Shown here: in pieces, positions 45,158 to 52,748 of the stretch
Position numbering within the stretch: position 1 is the stretch's first letter
How the letters are laid out: every line of letters starts with the position of its first letter
Program-made: the position numbers and the translations under genes
Notes under the pieces: generated by a model
What the model saw: the letters and a program-made list of their open reading frames with translations, nothing else
Database searches by the model: none
Told to the model about the DNA's origin: nothing
NCBI RefSeq assembly: GCF_018687785.1
Contig: NZ_LTBL01000001.1
Location: 434,001-498,000 of the forward strand
Direction of reading: 5' to 3'
Source: Methanovulcanius yangii
GTDB lineage: Archaea > Halobacteriota > Methanomicrobia > Methanomicrobiales > Methanomicrobiaceae
DNA: 64,000 nucleotides

Positions 45158-46276
45158 GTGCATTATCACCTGTTGGTTAATGACCAGTGTAACCTGCACT
45201 GCAGATACTGCAAGGGAAATATATTTCGACCGGATCTCTGTGATGCATGGAGAGAACTGCCTTTTGCATGTGAGTCGGATATTCAATACCCGCTATTTGA
45301 ACTGGAACGTTTTTTGAAAGAAGACCCCGATCCTGTAGTAACCTTCTATGGCGGAGAACCCCTGATGTCTTCGGATACTGTCCGTGAGATAATGGACAGT
45401 ATGCCGGAGGTCCGGTTCATGCTCCATACGAACGGCATTTTGCTGGACAGGATTGATCCGGAATATCTCAACGCCATGTCATCCATTCTGATCTCGATCG
45501 ACGGGCGAGAACAGGTTCATGACAAACACAGGGGGAAAGGGACCTATCGTCTGATTATGGAAAACTGCCGGCGGCTTCTCGAAACAGGGTATGAAGGGGA
45601 ACTCATCGGACGAATGACGGTCACAGAGGATACCGATATCTTCCGTGATGTTCTGCATCTCTCACGGAATGAACTGTGCTCCTTCCAGGCCGTTCACTGG
45701 CAGCTGAACGCGAATTTCTATGATGACTATGGGGCACGGAATTTTGGAGACTGGGCCTGCAGTTCATATATTCCCGGTCTTCAGGCTCTGGCGGCAGAGT
45801 GGGTCCTGGAGATGGAGCTGGATGGGAAGGTACGCATGTGGTACCCCTTTGTTGATACGATGCAGGATCTTCTTATGGGGGATCTTCCTGCAATGCTTAG
45901 ATGCGGTTCCGGTCATGCCAATTACAGCATTCTTCCGGACGGAAATATCGCCCCCTGTCCCTGCATGGGTGGGCTTGAAGATTATTATGCCGGTCATATC
46001 CGTGACGCAGATCCGAAGAATCTTCCACGCATAGCCGTTGACAATGAGTGCAGGGGTTGTGATGAGTACGCCTTCTGTGGCGGGAGATGCCTGTACTCAA
46101 ATATCTTCAATCCATGGCCTGCGGAAGGGCGAACCTGGATATACCGCACGGTTCGTGCCCTGCATGAAACCATGACAGAGGTCCGGGAGAACGTCGGGGA
46201 GTTGATCTGCACCGGACGGATTTCAATGGACCAGTTTGCCCATCAGAAGTATCACGGATGCGAGATAATTCCTTAA
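45158..46276 (+). CDS. Radical SAM enzyme, AF1577-like peptide-modifying type
   Basis: 372 residues from GTG 45158 with GGAGTGA before it. The radical SAM cluster is C11-x3-C15-x2-C18 (CNLHCRYC), followed by TFYGGEPL near 63. The C-terminal part has auxiliary-cluster cysteines (RCGSGHANYSILPDGNIAPCPC, split as RCGSGHANYS and GNIAPCPC; then CRGCDEYAFCGGRC), a SPASM-like pattern. Such enzymes often install thioether or other links in peptides; no obvious precursor peptide lies beside it. The next radical SAM gene starts 28 bases downstream. Confidence 0.85.
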   Translation: MHYHLLVNDQCNLHCRYCKGNIFRPDLCDAWRELPFACESDIQYPLFELERFLKEDPDPVVTFYGGEPLMSSDTVREIMDSMPEVRFMLHTNGILLDRIDPEYLNAMSSILISIDGREQVHDKHRGKGTYRLIMENCRRLLETGYEGELIGRMTVTEDTDIFRDVLHLSRNELCSFQAVHWQLNANFYDDYGARNFGDWACSSYIPGLQALAAEWVLEMELDGKVRMWYPFVDTMQDLLMGDLPAMLRCGSGHANYSILPDGNIAPCPCMGGLEDYYAGHIRDADPKNLPRIAVDNECRGCDEYAFCGGRCLYSNIFNPWPAEGRTWIYRTVRALHETMTEVRENVGELICTGRISMDQFAHQKYHGCEIIP

Positions 46277-46304
46277 TGTGGAGCAGGAAAGAGGATCATC
46301 CGGC

Positions 46305-47426
46305 ATGAGAGTGAACTGGAGGTCGATAAAGTGGGCAAAGAATTCATACGCTGCACTCTATGCGGCCTGTGAACAGTCGGGGATACTCCTCCATGAGACG
46401 AATAAACCGGCAGATGACATTACCTGCTACAGCCTGAATTCGATAGACGAACCACATTATCGGGATGAGATCGCAGATGCTGGCTGCATCACCATCGTCG
46501 GTGGTCCTCATGCCTCGGCATGTCCGCATGAAGTGGCCACCTATGCGGACTATGTTGTTGTGGGTGAAGGGGAATTCACGCTTCCCGCTCTCATCAGGAG
46601 TATCGGGGATGGTTGCGGTCACGTACCCCCGGGGGTATGTTCCGGAGATGTCTGCCGGCCATCCACGAGTCAGGTTTTCCTTCCCGCATACCGACCGTTT
46701 ACGCGAGTGAAGGGAACGATTGAGATCTCCCGCGGCTGCCCGTATCACTGTGCCTATTGCCAGACGCCGTGTCTGTTCGGCAACCGGATGCGTCACCGGA
46801 CCATCGAAGGAATTGTCGAAGCCGCGGAGCACTACCGCGATGTCCGCTTTGTCACGCCAAACGCACTGGCCTACGGTTCGGACGGGACTCATCCGCGTCT
46901 TGATCGGGTTGAGGCGTTGCTTCGGGCGTTGAAAGGCCACCGGATATTTTTCGGGACCTTCCCGAGTGAGGTGCGGCCTGAGTGGATAACGGACGAGTCA
47001 CTGGACCTGATCACCTCGTATGCATCGAATAGGAAGCTTCATTTCGGTGCCCAGTCCGGAAGTGACCGGGTGCTCCGCCTCCTGAAGAGGGGGCACACCA
47101 CCGGGGACGTGATGCATGCAGTCGACCTCTGCCATGATCATGGCATAATTCCTGTTGTGGATTATATATTCGGATTCCCGTTTGAAACCGATGAAGACCA
47201 GAATGCCTCAATAGAACAGATACGGGAGGTGGCGCGCTACGGAAAAATTCATGCGCATTATTTCACCCCTCTTCCCGGCACTCCGCTTGCAGGCACGACG
47301 CCCCGTGATGTTCTGCCGGAGGTTCAGAATATTCTGGGAAATCTGGCTCTTCGCGGTAAGGCTACCGGGTCATGGATTGAAGCGGAGATAAGGTTTTTTA
47401 GCCGGAATGAGAACCAATACCCATGA
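46305..47426 (+). CDS. B12-binding-domain/radical SAM protein (MJ1487-like)
   Basis: 373 residues from ATG 46305; GTG 46278 lies upstream in frame. The N-terminal Rossmann-like part (about 10-100; CITIVGGPHASACPHE and ADYVVVGEGEFTLP) resembles cobalamin-binding domains, though the His of the classical D-x-H-x-x-G motif is not seen. Then comes C145-x3-C149-x2-C152 (CPYHCAYC) and a TIM barrel with FGAQSGSDRVLRLLKRGH. It is the family of small archaeal B12/radical SAM proteins of unknown substrate. The ATGA overlap couples it to the phosphoesterase gene. Confidence 0.85.
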   Translation: MRVNWRSIKWAKNSYAALYAACEQSGILLHETNKPADDITCYSLNSIDEPHYRDEIADAGCITIVGGPHASACPHEVATYADYVVVGEGEFTLPALIRSIGDGCGHVPPGVCSGDVCRPSTSQVFLPAYRPFTRVKGTIEISRGCPYHCAYCQTPCLFGNRMRHRTIEGIVEAAEHYRDVRFVTPNALAYGSDGTHPRLDRVEALLRALKGHRIFFGTFPSEVRPEWITDESLDLITSYASNRKLHFGAQSGSDRVLRLLKRGHTTGDVMHAVDLCHDHGIIPVVDYIFGFPFETDEDQNASIEQIREVARYGKIHAHYFTPLPGTPLAGTTPRDVLPEVQNILGNLALRGKATGSWIEAEIRFFSRNENQYP

Positions 47427-48064
47427 CGAAAATTCTTCTCCTCACTGATATCCACGGTCAGTTTGAGATAATTCCGGCATTTATGGAACTTGGACCGGAC
47501 ATGGTGCTCATAGCAGGAGATCTGACGGATTGTGGTGCCCCCGAGGAGGCTCGCGGGATGCTGGATATGATTGATGTTCCCTGTTTTGTGGTACCAGGAA
47601 ACTGCGACCAGAAAGGCATCATCAATATCATAGAAGAGTCGGATGCGGTAAATCTTCACGGAACATCGCTGGAGATTGGATCTATCACCATAACCGGCGT
47701 TGGTGGTTCCAATCCCACTCCGTTTGGAACGCCGTTTGAGCTCTCTGAAGAAGAAATCAATGAACTTCTGGAACAGGCGATAGCACGCGGGGGGCAGAAT
47801 GTGCATAATATTCTGGTCGTTCACGCACCGCCCTATGGGACACTCGATGAGGTCGGGGGAGCAAATGTCGGATGCAGGAGCATTCGTTCGCATCTCCGGG
47901 AATTCGATCTGGTGTGTTGCGGCCACATACATGATCATAGCGGGGTGATGGAAGAGGAAGGGACCGTGATTGTTAATCCGGGTCCTGCGGCTGAAGGAAA
48001 GTGTGCCGTCATCATCCTCGGGGAGGAAGCAAAGGACATCCAGGTTGATCTTATTTCGCTGTAG
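47423..48064 (+). CDS. Calcineurin-like metallophosphoesterase
   Basis: 213 residues. The metal ligands follow the canonical order: LLTDIHGQF near the start, AGDLTDCG (near 34), GNCD (near 57), HAPPYG (near 135) and GHIHDHSG (near 171). The family (Icc/YfcE-like) hydrolyses phosphomono- or diesters with two metals. The specific substrate is unknown. The ATG overlaps the radical SAM stop and the 3' end overlaps the convergent CYTH gene by 14 nt. Confidence 0.9.
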   Translation: MTKILLLTDIHGQFEIIPAFMELGPDMVLIAGDLTDCGAPEEARGMLDMIDVPCFVVPGNCDQKGIINIIEESDAVNLHGTSLEIGSITITGVGGSNPTPFGTPFELSEEEINELLEQAIARGGQNVHNILVVHAPPYGTLDEVGGANVGCRSIRSHLREFDLVCCGHIHDHSGVMEEEGTVIVNPGPAAEGKCAVIILGEEAKDIQVDLISL

Positions 48065-48593
48065 CAAGAAGAAGTTCGAGATAGGATTCCGGGATATGCT
48101 CTCCCGTAATATTCAGATCTTTTTTTACCAGATCAATTTTCTTTAAGGCGTTGTCACAATCACCCTTCCCGGTGATGACCTCGATCTCTGCATATGTGCC
48201 AAGCCCGGCAACTCTGTCGAGGGAGACTTTTGTTCCCTTGTAGCTCCATTCTTCACGTACCTTCTCCACCTGTGCTGTCGGGGTGAAGCCAAGTGCGGAA
48301 AAGAGCCGGATAAACAGGGCGGGATCATCGATGGGAATATTCATCTCCTCACGCGCCTTTGCCCCCATTCCCTCCAGTTTCGGTCCCTTGTAGGTGATCT
48401 CGGCGCCGTTGGGAGTTGACCGTATCCGGAGGGCTTCATCGGTCCGTGCATAATCACGATGAGGGGCATTCAGATAGGTGTCATCCTGTCGTGATGACCC
48501 GAGAAGAACGCCTCCCGCTTCCTTCAGTTTCTGTGAAATACCTTCGGGATGGTCTATGCGGACCTTCACTTCCACCTCAATCAGGGAACTCAT
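48051..48593 (-). CDS. CYTH-domain protein (CyaB / thiamine-triphosphatase class)
   Basis: 180 residues from ATG 48593. The N-terminus has the CYTH signature E-x-E-x-K (EVEVKV), followed by DDTYLNAP, ALRIRST and EITYKGPK. A Glu-rich barrel strand (YAEIEVI) is in the second half. CYTH enzymes bind triphosphate substrates with divalent metal; the class IV adenylate cyclase (CyaB) subgroup fits the size, but triphosphatase is as likely. It is divergent from the FKBP gene with 43 bp between. Confidence 0.85.
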   Translation of the reverse strand: MSSLIEVEVKVRIDHPEGISQKLKEAGGVLLGSSRQDDTYLNAPHRDYARTDEALRIRSTPNGAEITYKGPKLEGMGAKAREEMNIPIDDPALFIRLFSALGFTPTAQVEKVREEWSYKGTKVSLDRVAGLGTYAEIEVITGKGDCDNALKKIDLVKKDLNITGEHIPESYLELLLATAK

Positions 48594-48607
48594 TATTTTA
48601 AGTAGTG

Positions 48608-48628
48608 CTGTCCTATTAATATAGACAG
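48608..48628. promoter_or_regulatory. Dyad CTGTC-N11-GACAG over divergent promoter
   Basis: The 43-bp gap between the CYTH and FKBP genes has CTGTC (48608-48612) and GACAG (48624-48628) as inverted arms around TATTAATATA, itself near-symmetric. The two opposed promoters would share this A/T core. A shared operator is possible. Confidence 0.35.
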
Positions 48629-48636
48629 GTAATATC

Positions 48637-49383
48637 ATGGCTGTTAATGAAGGAGATTTTATCAAACTCCGGTTCACCGGATCCTATGACGATGTGGTCT
48701 TTGACACCACTGAAGAGGAGAAGGCCAGGGAAGAAGGCCTCTATAATGAGAAGAAGACCTATGGACCCATCATCGTCCGCGTCGGCGGGAATCATATCAT
48801 TCCCGGTCTTGACGAAGCGCTTCAGGGAAAAGAAGTCGGTGAGTCCGGTACGGTTGAAGTCCCTCCTGAAAAGGGATACGGAGCCCACGACGAATCACTC
48901 CTGAAATCCGCCCCTCTGAAAAATTTTGCCCAGAAACCGGTCGTCGGAACCAGGATCTCCTCAGAAGGGCAGGACGGCACGGTTGTCAATATCATTGGAA
49001 AGCGTGCAGTCATTGATTTCAACCACCCGCTCGCAGGCAGGACGCTGACCTACGAGTATACCATCGACGGAATCGTCGAGGAACCCATCGAGAAGGTAAA
49101 AGGGCTGATTGAGCTCTACACAGGCAAAAATATGGATGTCGAACTCAACGAGGGCATCCTGACGATTATCCTTCCCCCGGGAATCAACTACGACCAGCGC
49201 TGGATGATGGCACGCGGCATGCTTATTCACCAGACCTTCGAATTCATTCCCGAGATTATGGAGATCATCCTGAAGGAGTCGTACAAACGTCCGGCACCTG
49301 TCGAAGAACCTGTGGTCGAGGCAGAAGAACCTGAGGCACCTGTTGTAGAGGATGCCCCTGTTTCTGAAGAACAGAACGAATAA
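48637..49383 (+). CDS. FKBP-type peptidyl-prolyl isomerase (long archaeal form)
   Basis: 248 residues. The FKBP domain (about 1-85) starts GDFIKLRFTGSYDDVVFDTT and includes GGNHIIPGLDEALQGKEVGE. An insert-in-flap-type region follows and RAVIDFNHPLAGRTLTYE is characteristic of SlyD-like and long archaeal FKBPs. The extra C-terminal part (about 150-225) ends in a Glu/Pro/Val-rich tail. It speeds proline isomerisation in folding and can act as a chaperone; cytoplasmic. Monocistronic, followed by a T8 run. Confidence 0.94.
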   Translation: MAVNEGDFIKLRFTGSYDDVVFDTTEEEKAREEGLYNEKKTYGPIIVRVGGNHIIPGLDEALQGKEVGESGTVEVPPEKGYGAHDESLLKSAPLKNFAQKPVVGTRISSEGQDGTVVNIIGKRAVIDFNHPLAGRTLTYEYTIDGIVEEPIEKVKGLIELYTGKNMDVELNEGILTIILPPGINYDQRWMMARGMLIHQTFEFIPEIMEIILKESYKRPAPVEEPVVEAEEPEAPVVEDAPVSEEQNE

Positions 49384-49385
49384 CC

Positions 49386-49393
49386 TTTTTTTT
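49386..49393 (+). terminator. T8 run after the FKBP gene
   Basis: Eight T residues three bases after the FKBP stop, reaching the stop codon of the convergent pelota gene at 49392. A probable intrinsic terminator. Confidence 0.45.
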
Positions 49394-50417
49394 ACTCAAT
49401 TGCAAAACGGAGCAGGGCAGCAATTCCGCCCAAGGCTTCAAGCTGCTTGCCTGGTTCGAATTCGGAAGAATAAACCGTTATCCTTGCACGAACCGCCTCG
49501 GCCTCTTCGAGGGTGGATGTTATCGCCTCGTCACGAATGAGGTGGTCAATGACCAGCAGGTCCTCAACGGCTCCGAAGGCTATCGCCTTTCGGACCTCTT
49601 CGATACCATAGGCGATGGCCCCGTCCCCTCCCATGCGGGCAAGGAACTGGTCCAGAAGGCTCACCTCACGTGCAAGCTGGATGTCCTCTGTTATGCGCTC
49701 GAGGACTCCTTGCCCTATGACCTCCTGGACCGCACCTTTCCCTACCCTTCGTGTCTCGACCGTCAGGCAACGGTCTGCCAGTTCCTCATTTCGCAGACGG
49801 ATAAATTTTAGGAAATCTTCCTTCACAAATCCCGGCCCCGCAATGACAAGAGGTCCGGTCGTCTCCTGAACCGCTGCCATGGCATCCCCAAAGAACATGC
49901 TTCTCGCATCCGTTCCTTCCCTTTTGCCGCTGCCGCCGCTGATGGTTGTAAAGAGCTCCGGTCCGTACTGGCGCATCCGGTAGACTTCCGCATATCCCTC
50001 CTCGAGGGAAATGACATGGACGACGCCGGCAGTCGATGCCCGGACGGCCCGTTCGATGCGTTCGAGGTCTATCCCGTGCCAGTGTTTGATCACCGAGATC
50101 TCCTGCCCGGCTTCCAGGTTCACCGTATGATGAAACCCTTCATCAACACCGTGTACTATGACGCCGGAGATGCGCAGTCGGTTGGCGTTATGATGAAACT
50201 CTACTTTGGTTACCCGTATCCCCAGGCGAACCGGCTTTTTCTCCGATTTCTCCGGACGTACCTTGTCGGTCTGGGATTCCAGGCTCCGAAATGTCTGGGC
50301 ATAGATGAGATCCCCTTCCCGGAGGAGGTGTTTCAGGTGCCAGAGATCATCGAGGGATTCCGGAAAAAGACGTATCTCACCGGTCTGTTTCCTGAATTCT
50401 TCAAATTCCGCCTTCAT
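49392..50417 (-). CDS. pelA: Archaeal Pelota (Dom34), ribosome rescue factor
   Basis: 341 residues. Domain 1 is the Sm-like part (GEIRLFPESLDDLWHLKHLL, split as GEIRLFPESLDD and LWHLKHLL; LVREGDLIYAQT-like segment). Then come eRF1-like middle (about 130-260) and C-terminal (about 265-341) domains. The GGQ motif of eRF1 is absent, as expected. It binds stalled ribosomes with aEF1A and hands over to ABCE1 for splitting. Its ATG overlaps the end of the upstream NEMF-type gene by 4 nt, giving an rqcH-pelA operon. The ABCE1 gene lies about 2.3 kb away. Confidence 0.95.
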   Translation of the reverse strand: MKAEFEEFRKQTGEIRLFPESLDDLWHLKHLLREGDLIYAQTFRSLESQTDKVRPEKSEKKPVRLGIRVTKVEFHHNANRLRISGVIVHGVDEGFHHTVNLEAGQEISVIKHWHGIDLERIERAVRASTAGVVHVISLEEGYAEVYRMRQYGPELFTTISGGSGKREGTDARSMFFGDAMAAVQETTGPLVIAGPGFVKEDFLKFIRLRNEELADRCLTVETRRVGKGAVQEVIGQGVLERITEDIQLAREVSLLDQFLARMGGDGAIAYGIEEVRKAIAFGAVEDLLVIDHLIRDEAITSTLEEAEAVRARITVYSSEFEPGKQLEALGGIAALLRFAIE

Positions 50418-52315
50418 TGATCTTCCCTGATGTCCGATCCGCCGGGGGGGACAAATGCCATGACCGCCTCGGCATTGAGAATGGTCTTGATACTCTTCCA
50501 GTCATCGGGGTACCGTTCGCGTAACCGTTTGAGGACTTTTTTTGCGATATCGTTGGGTTCAAAGGTTCCCGGCGTAAGAACAACAAAATACTCCGCATGT
50601 GCCCTGACGGCTTTCACGGGACCGCCGATGACCCCGAGTTCCGGTTCAGTCTGCAGACCTATGGCAATCCCCAGGGGCGTGTCCCTGAAATACCTTCGTT
50701 CTCCTCTCACCACGAATGAACCCCGTGCGACATACTCTCCCGATTCCGGTGTCTTACTGACCTGGTTTTGATATGCTGCATAGACATCCGCGGTAAAATG
50801 GCCGGCTTTCCAGGCATTTGAATAGGATGCGGCAAACTGGGCGACCTCATCCCAGTGGGCGGTATCCCCCTTGACGATGACGACACTTCCGCCGTGGACA
50901 TCGGCATGCACGAAATGATCTCCTCCCTGAAGGTACTTCTTGACAATCTCCTCGTTGGATCCCGCATCCTTCCCCCCGATCATCAGGACGCCGTCGCTCG
51001 TATAGCACCAGCGGAACCGATGGTACCATGCCTTCTTCATCGGGCGGAATTCTGCCTTCTTCTTCTTTTTTGGTTGTTCGCGGAATTTTTCCATTGCCGC
51101 CAGAGCGCCAGTGCGCTTTTTCCTGAATTTTTTCACCAGGTCATAGTAGCGGGCAGCATTGGCTTCGAGAGTTTCGTGAACATACAGTTTGACTTTCTCA
51201 TCCCCGATAAGGACATCCACCGCTGCTTCAGACGGATATACTTTTTTGATGGCCTTAGCGGCAGGTAAATCACTTGATTTGAGGATATCTTCGATATCCT
51301 GCCACGATGTCGATGCACTTGCGGCATCAAGCGTCTCGATAATAGCCGCCACCTCGCTGTAGTGCTCGTAAATCGTGTCGACAATTGTCTGGTATCCGGC
51401 TATCTTCTTTTCGAATGACTGTATCGCCTCAACCTGTCGCCGTCTGATGATCTCCTCCTTTGTCAGTTTTTCTTTGCCTTTGGCCGGTTTTTCCCGCTCT
51501 CCTTCATATTTTGGATAGTAGGCATCCAGGGCTTCGTTGAAGGTAGGGAATCGTGTGATGGCCTCCTCGCCACCAATGGGAAACGGCCAGCAACCTGTAG
51601 GGGTTATGCAGGGATCGGTGTCCGCTTCCGCACGCCCGATGAGGGCAATGTAGGCCGGATAGATTTCTGCCGGATTTACCTCCATTGCCGGTATTGCCTT
51701 GTCGATCTCTGCAATACGACAGACTTCCTCAGCATACCGGCCCCCGAGCATCATTTTTGTCGCAAGGGTGCGTACAACGTCCGTGTCGGAATTCAGAAAT
51801 GCCTCTTCCATCATTGCAGCATCCGGTATGTCCGGTGCAGCAGGACCGGCAAGGGTATAGAGTTCACCTGCAACGACATCGCGGTCCTTGAACCGGTGGC
51901 GTCTGAACGGCTGAATAATACGGTAGTCTTCATCGCAGATGATGATGTTTCCTTCGTCAAACATCTCAAATATCAGATGGAACCGCTTCTCGCTTTTTCC
52001 CACCTCAAGATCAATGATTCGTTCAATGCCGGGCTGGGTGACGGAAAGAATCCTGCCCCCGTTCAGGTATTTTCGAATAACCATCGAGTACCCTGACGGA
52101 TTTTTCGGGGCTTCGGGCAGTTCACCGGCAAGATGCATCCGTACGCCAAGTTCGATAAACAGGTGAAATTTATTCTTATCTTCTCCGTTTATCCGTATTC
52201 CAAAGAACGAGGAGTCATATTGGTACGATTTACCAATCCACAGGGGAAGAACAGCACGGAATTCCGATATAAATGCACGGAGATCCAGTCCGCTCATGCC
52301 TTTTTTATTTGCCAT
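50414..52315 (-). CDS. rqcH: NEMF/Rqc2/RqcH-like NFACT protein
   Basis: 633 residues. The NFACT-N domain opens SGLDLRAFISEFRAVLP. A coiled coil spans about 280-400. The NFACT-R (DUF814) domain is at about 425-540 (WCYTSDGVLMIGGKDAGSNE and HADVHGGSVVIVKGD). In other organisms the protein binds 60S/50S nascent-chain complexes and adds C-terminal tails. It is coupled by ATGA to pelota, which argues for a shared job on stalled ribosomes. ATG 52315 is used; an internal ATG six codons later is possible. Confidence 0.93.
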   Translation of the reverse strand: MANKKGMSGLDLRAFISEFRAVLPLWIGKSYQYDSSFFGIRINGEDKNKFHLFIELGVRMHLAGELPEAPKNPSGYSMVIRKYLNGGRILSVTQPGIERIIDLEVGKSEKRFHLIFEMFDEGNIIICDEDYRIIQPFRRHRFKDRDVVAGELYTLAGPAAPDIPDAAMMEEAFLNSDTDVVRTLATKMMLGGRYAEEVCRIAEIDKAIPAMEVNPAEIYPAYIALIGRAEADTDPCITPTGCWPFPIGGEEAITRFPTFNEALDAYYPKYEGEREKPAKGKEKLTKEEIIRRRQVEAIQSFEKKIAGYQTIVDTIYEHYSEVAAIIETLDAASASTSWQDIEDILKSSDLPAAKAIKKVYPSEAAVDVLIGDEKVKLYVHETLEANAARYYDLVKKFRKKRTGALAAMEKFREQPKKKKKAEFRPMKKAWYHRFRWCYTSDGVLMIGGKDAGSNEEIVKKYLQGGDHFVHADVHGGSVVIVKGDTAHWDEVAQFAASYSNAWKAGHFTADVYAAYQNQVSKTPESGEYVARGSFVVRGERRYFRDTPLGIAIGLQTEPELGVIGGPVKAVRAHAEYFVVLTPGTFEPNDIAKKVLKRLRERYPDDWKSIKTILNAEAVMAFVPPGGSDIREDQ

Positions 52316-52370
52316 CGCTGTACCAAACTACATATTGTCGGAGAACAAAAATATAATGACTGGTGGCAGG

Positions 52371-52730
52371 ATGAGTGAAGAGAATATTTCAGAGGACAAA
52401 TCTGGCCAGAAACCTGTAAAAACGCAGGAAGTTAGGATAAAAGAGCATAATGAGAGGATCCTCCGGACGACCATCGGGTGTTTCATGGGAATCCTTGCCG
52501 GAGTCCTGTCTTTTGCTCTCATCGGTGACCCGTCTCTTCCGGAAAATTCCGCGAGAGGACTTATCGGAATTCTTCTGCTTCTTGCGGCGATAGTCTTCCA
52601 GAAACAGATCTTTCTCCTTATGAAGATTGATGTAACCCAACTGGGTGGAAAAGACTGGTTTTATCAGGGGTTCATGGCTTTATCCCTCTGGTTCATAAGC
52701 TGGACAATCCTCCTGACCGTACCAATATAA
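52371..52730 (+). CDS. EMC6-like membrane protein
   Basis: 119 residues from ATG 52371 (GGTGG upstream). The N-terminal 45 residues are charged. Then come three hydrophobic helices (about 48-66, 74-94 and 103-118). The ILRTTIGCFMGILAGVLS helix, followed by a short loop and the GKDWFYQGFMALSLWFISWTI end (split: GKDWFYQGFM and ALSLWFISWTI), matches archaeal proteins similar to EMC6 of the eukaryotic ER membrane complex. A role in inserting membrane proteins is inferred. It starts 55 bp from rqcH and is followed closely by ABCE1. Confidence 0.65.
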   Translation: MSEENISEDKSGQKPVKTQEVRIKEHNERILRTTIGCFMGILAGVLSFALIGDPSLPENSARGLIGILLLLAAIVFQKQIFLLMKIDVTQLGGKDWFYQGFMALSLWFISWTILLTVPI

Positions 52731-52737
52731 TTTTTTT
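52731..52737 (+). terminator. T7 run between EMC6-like and ABCE1 genes
   Basis: Seven T residues directly after the stop codon. Partial termination is possible, since the ABCE1 ATG is only 12 bases further and no promoter is obvious between. Confidence 0.35.
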
Positions 52738-52748
52738 AGTGATTTATC

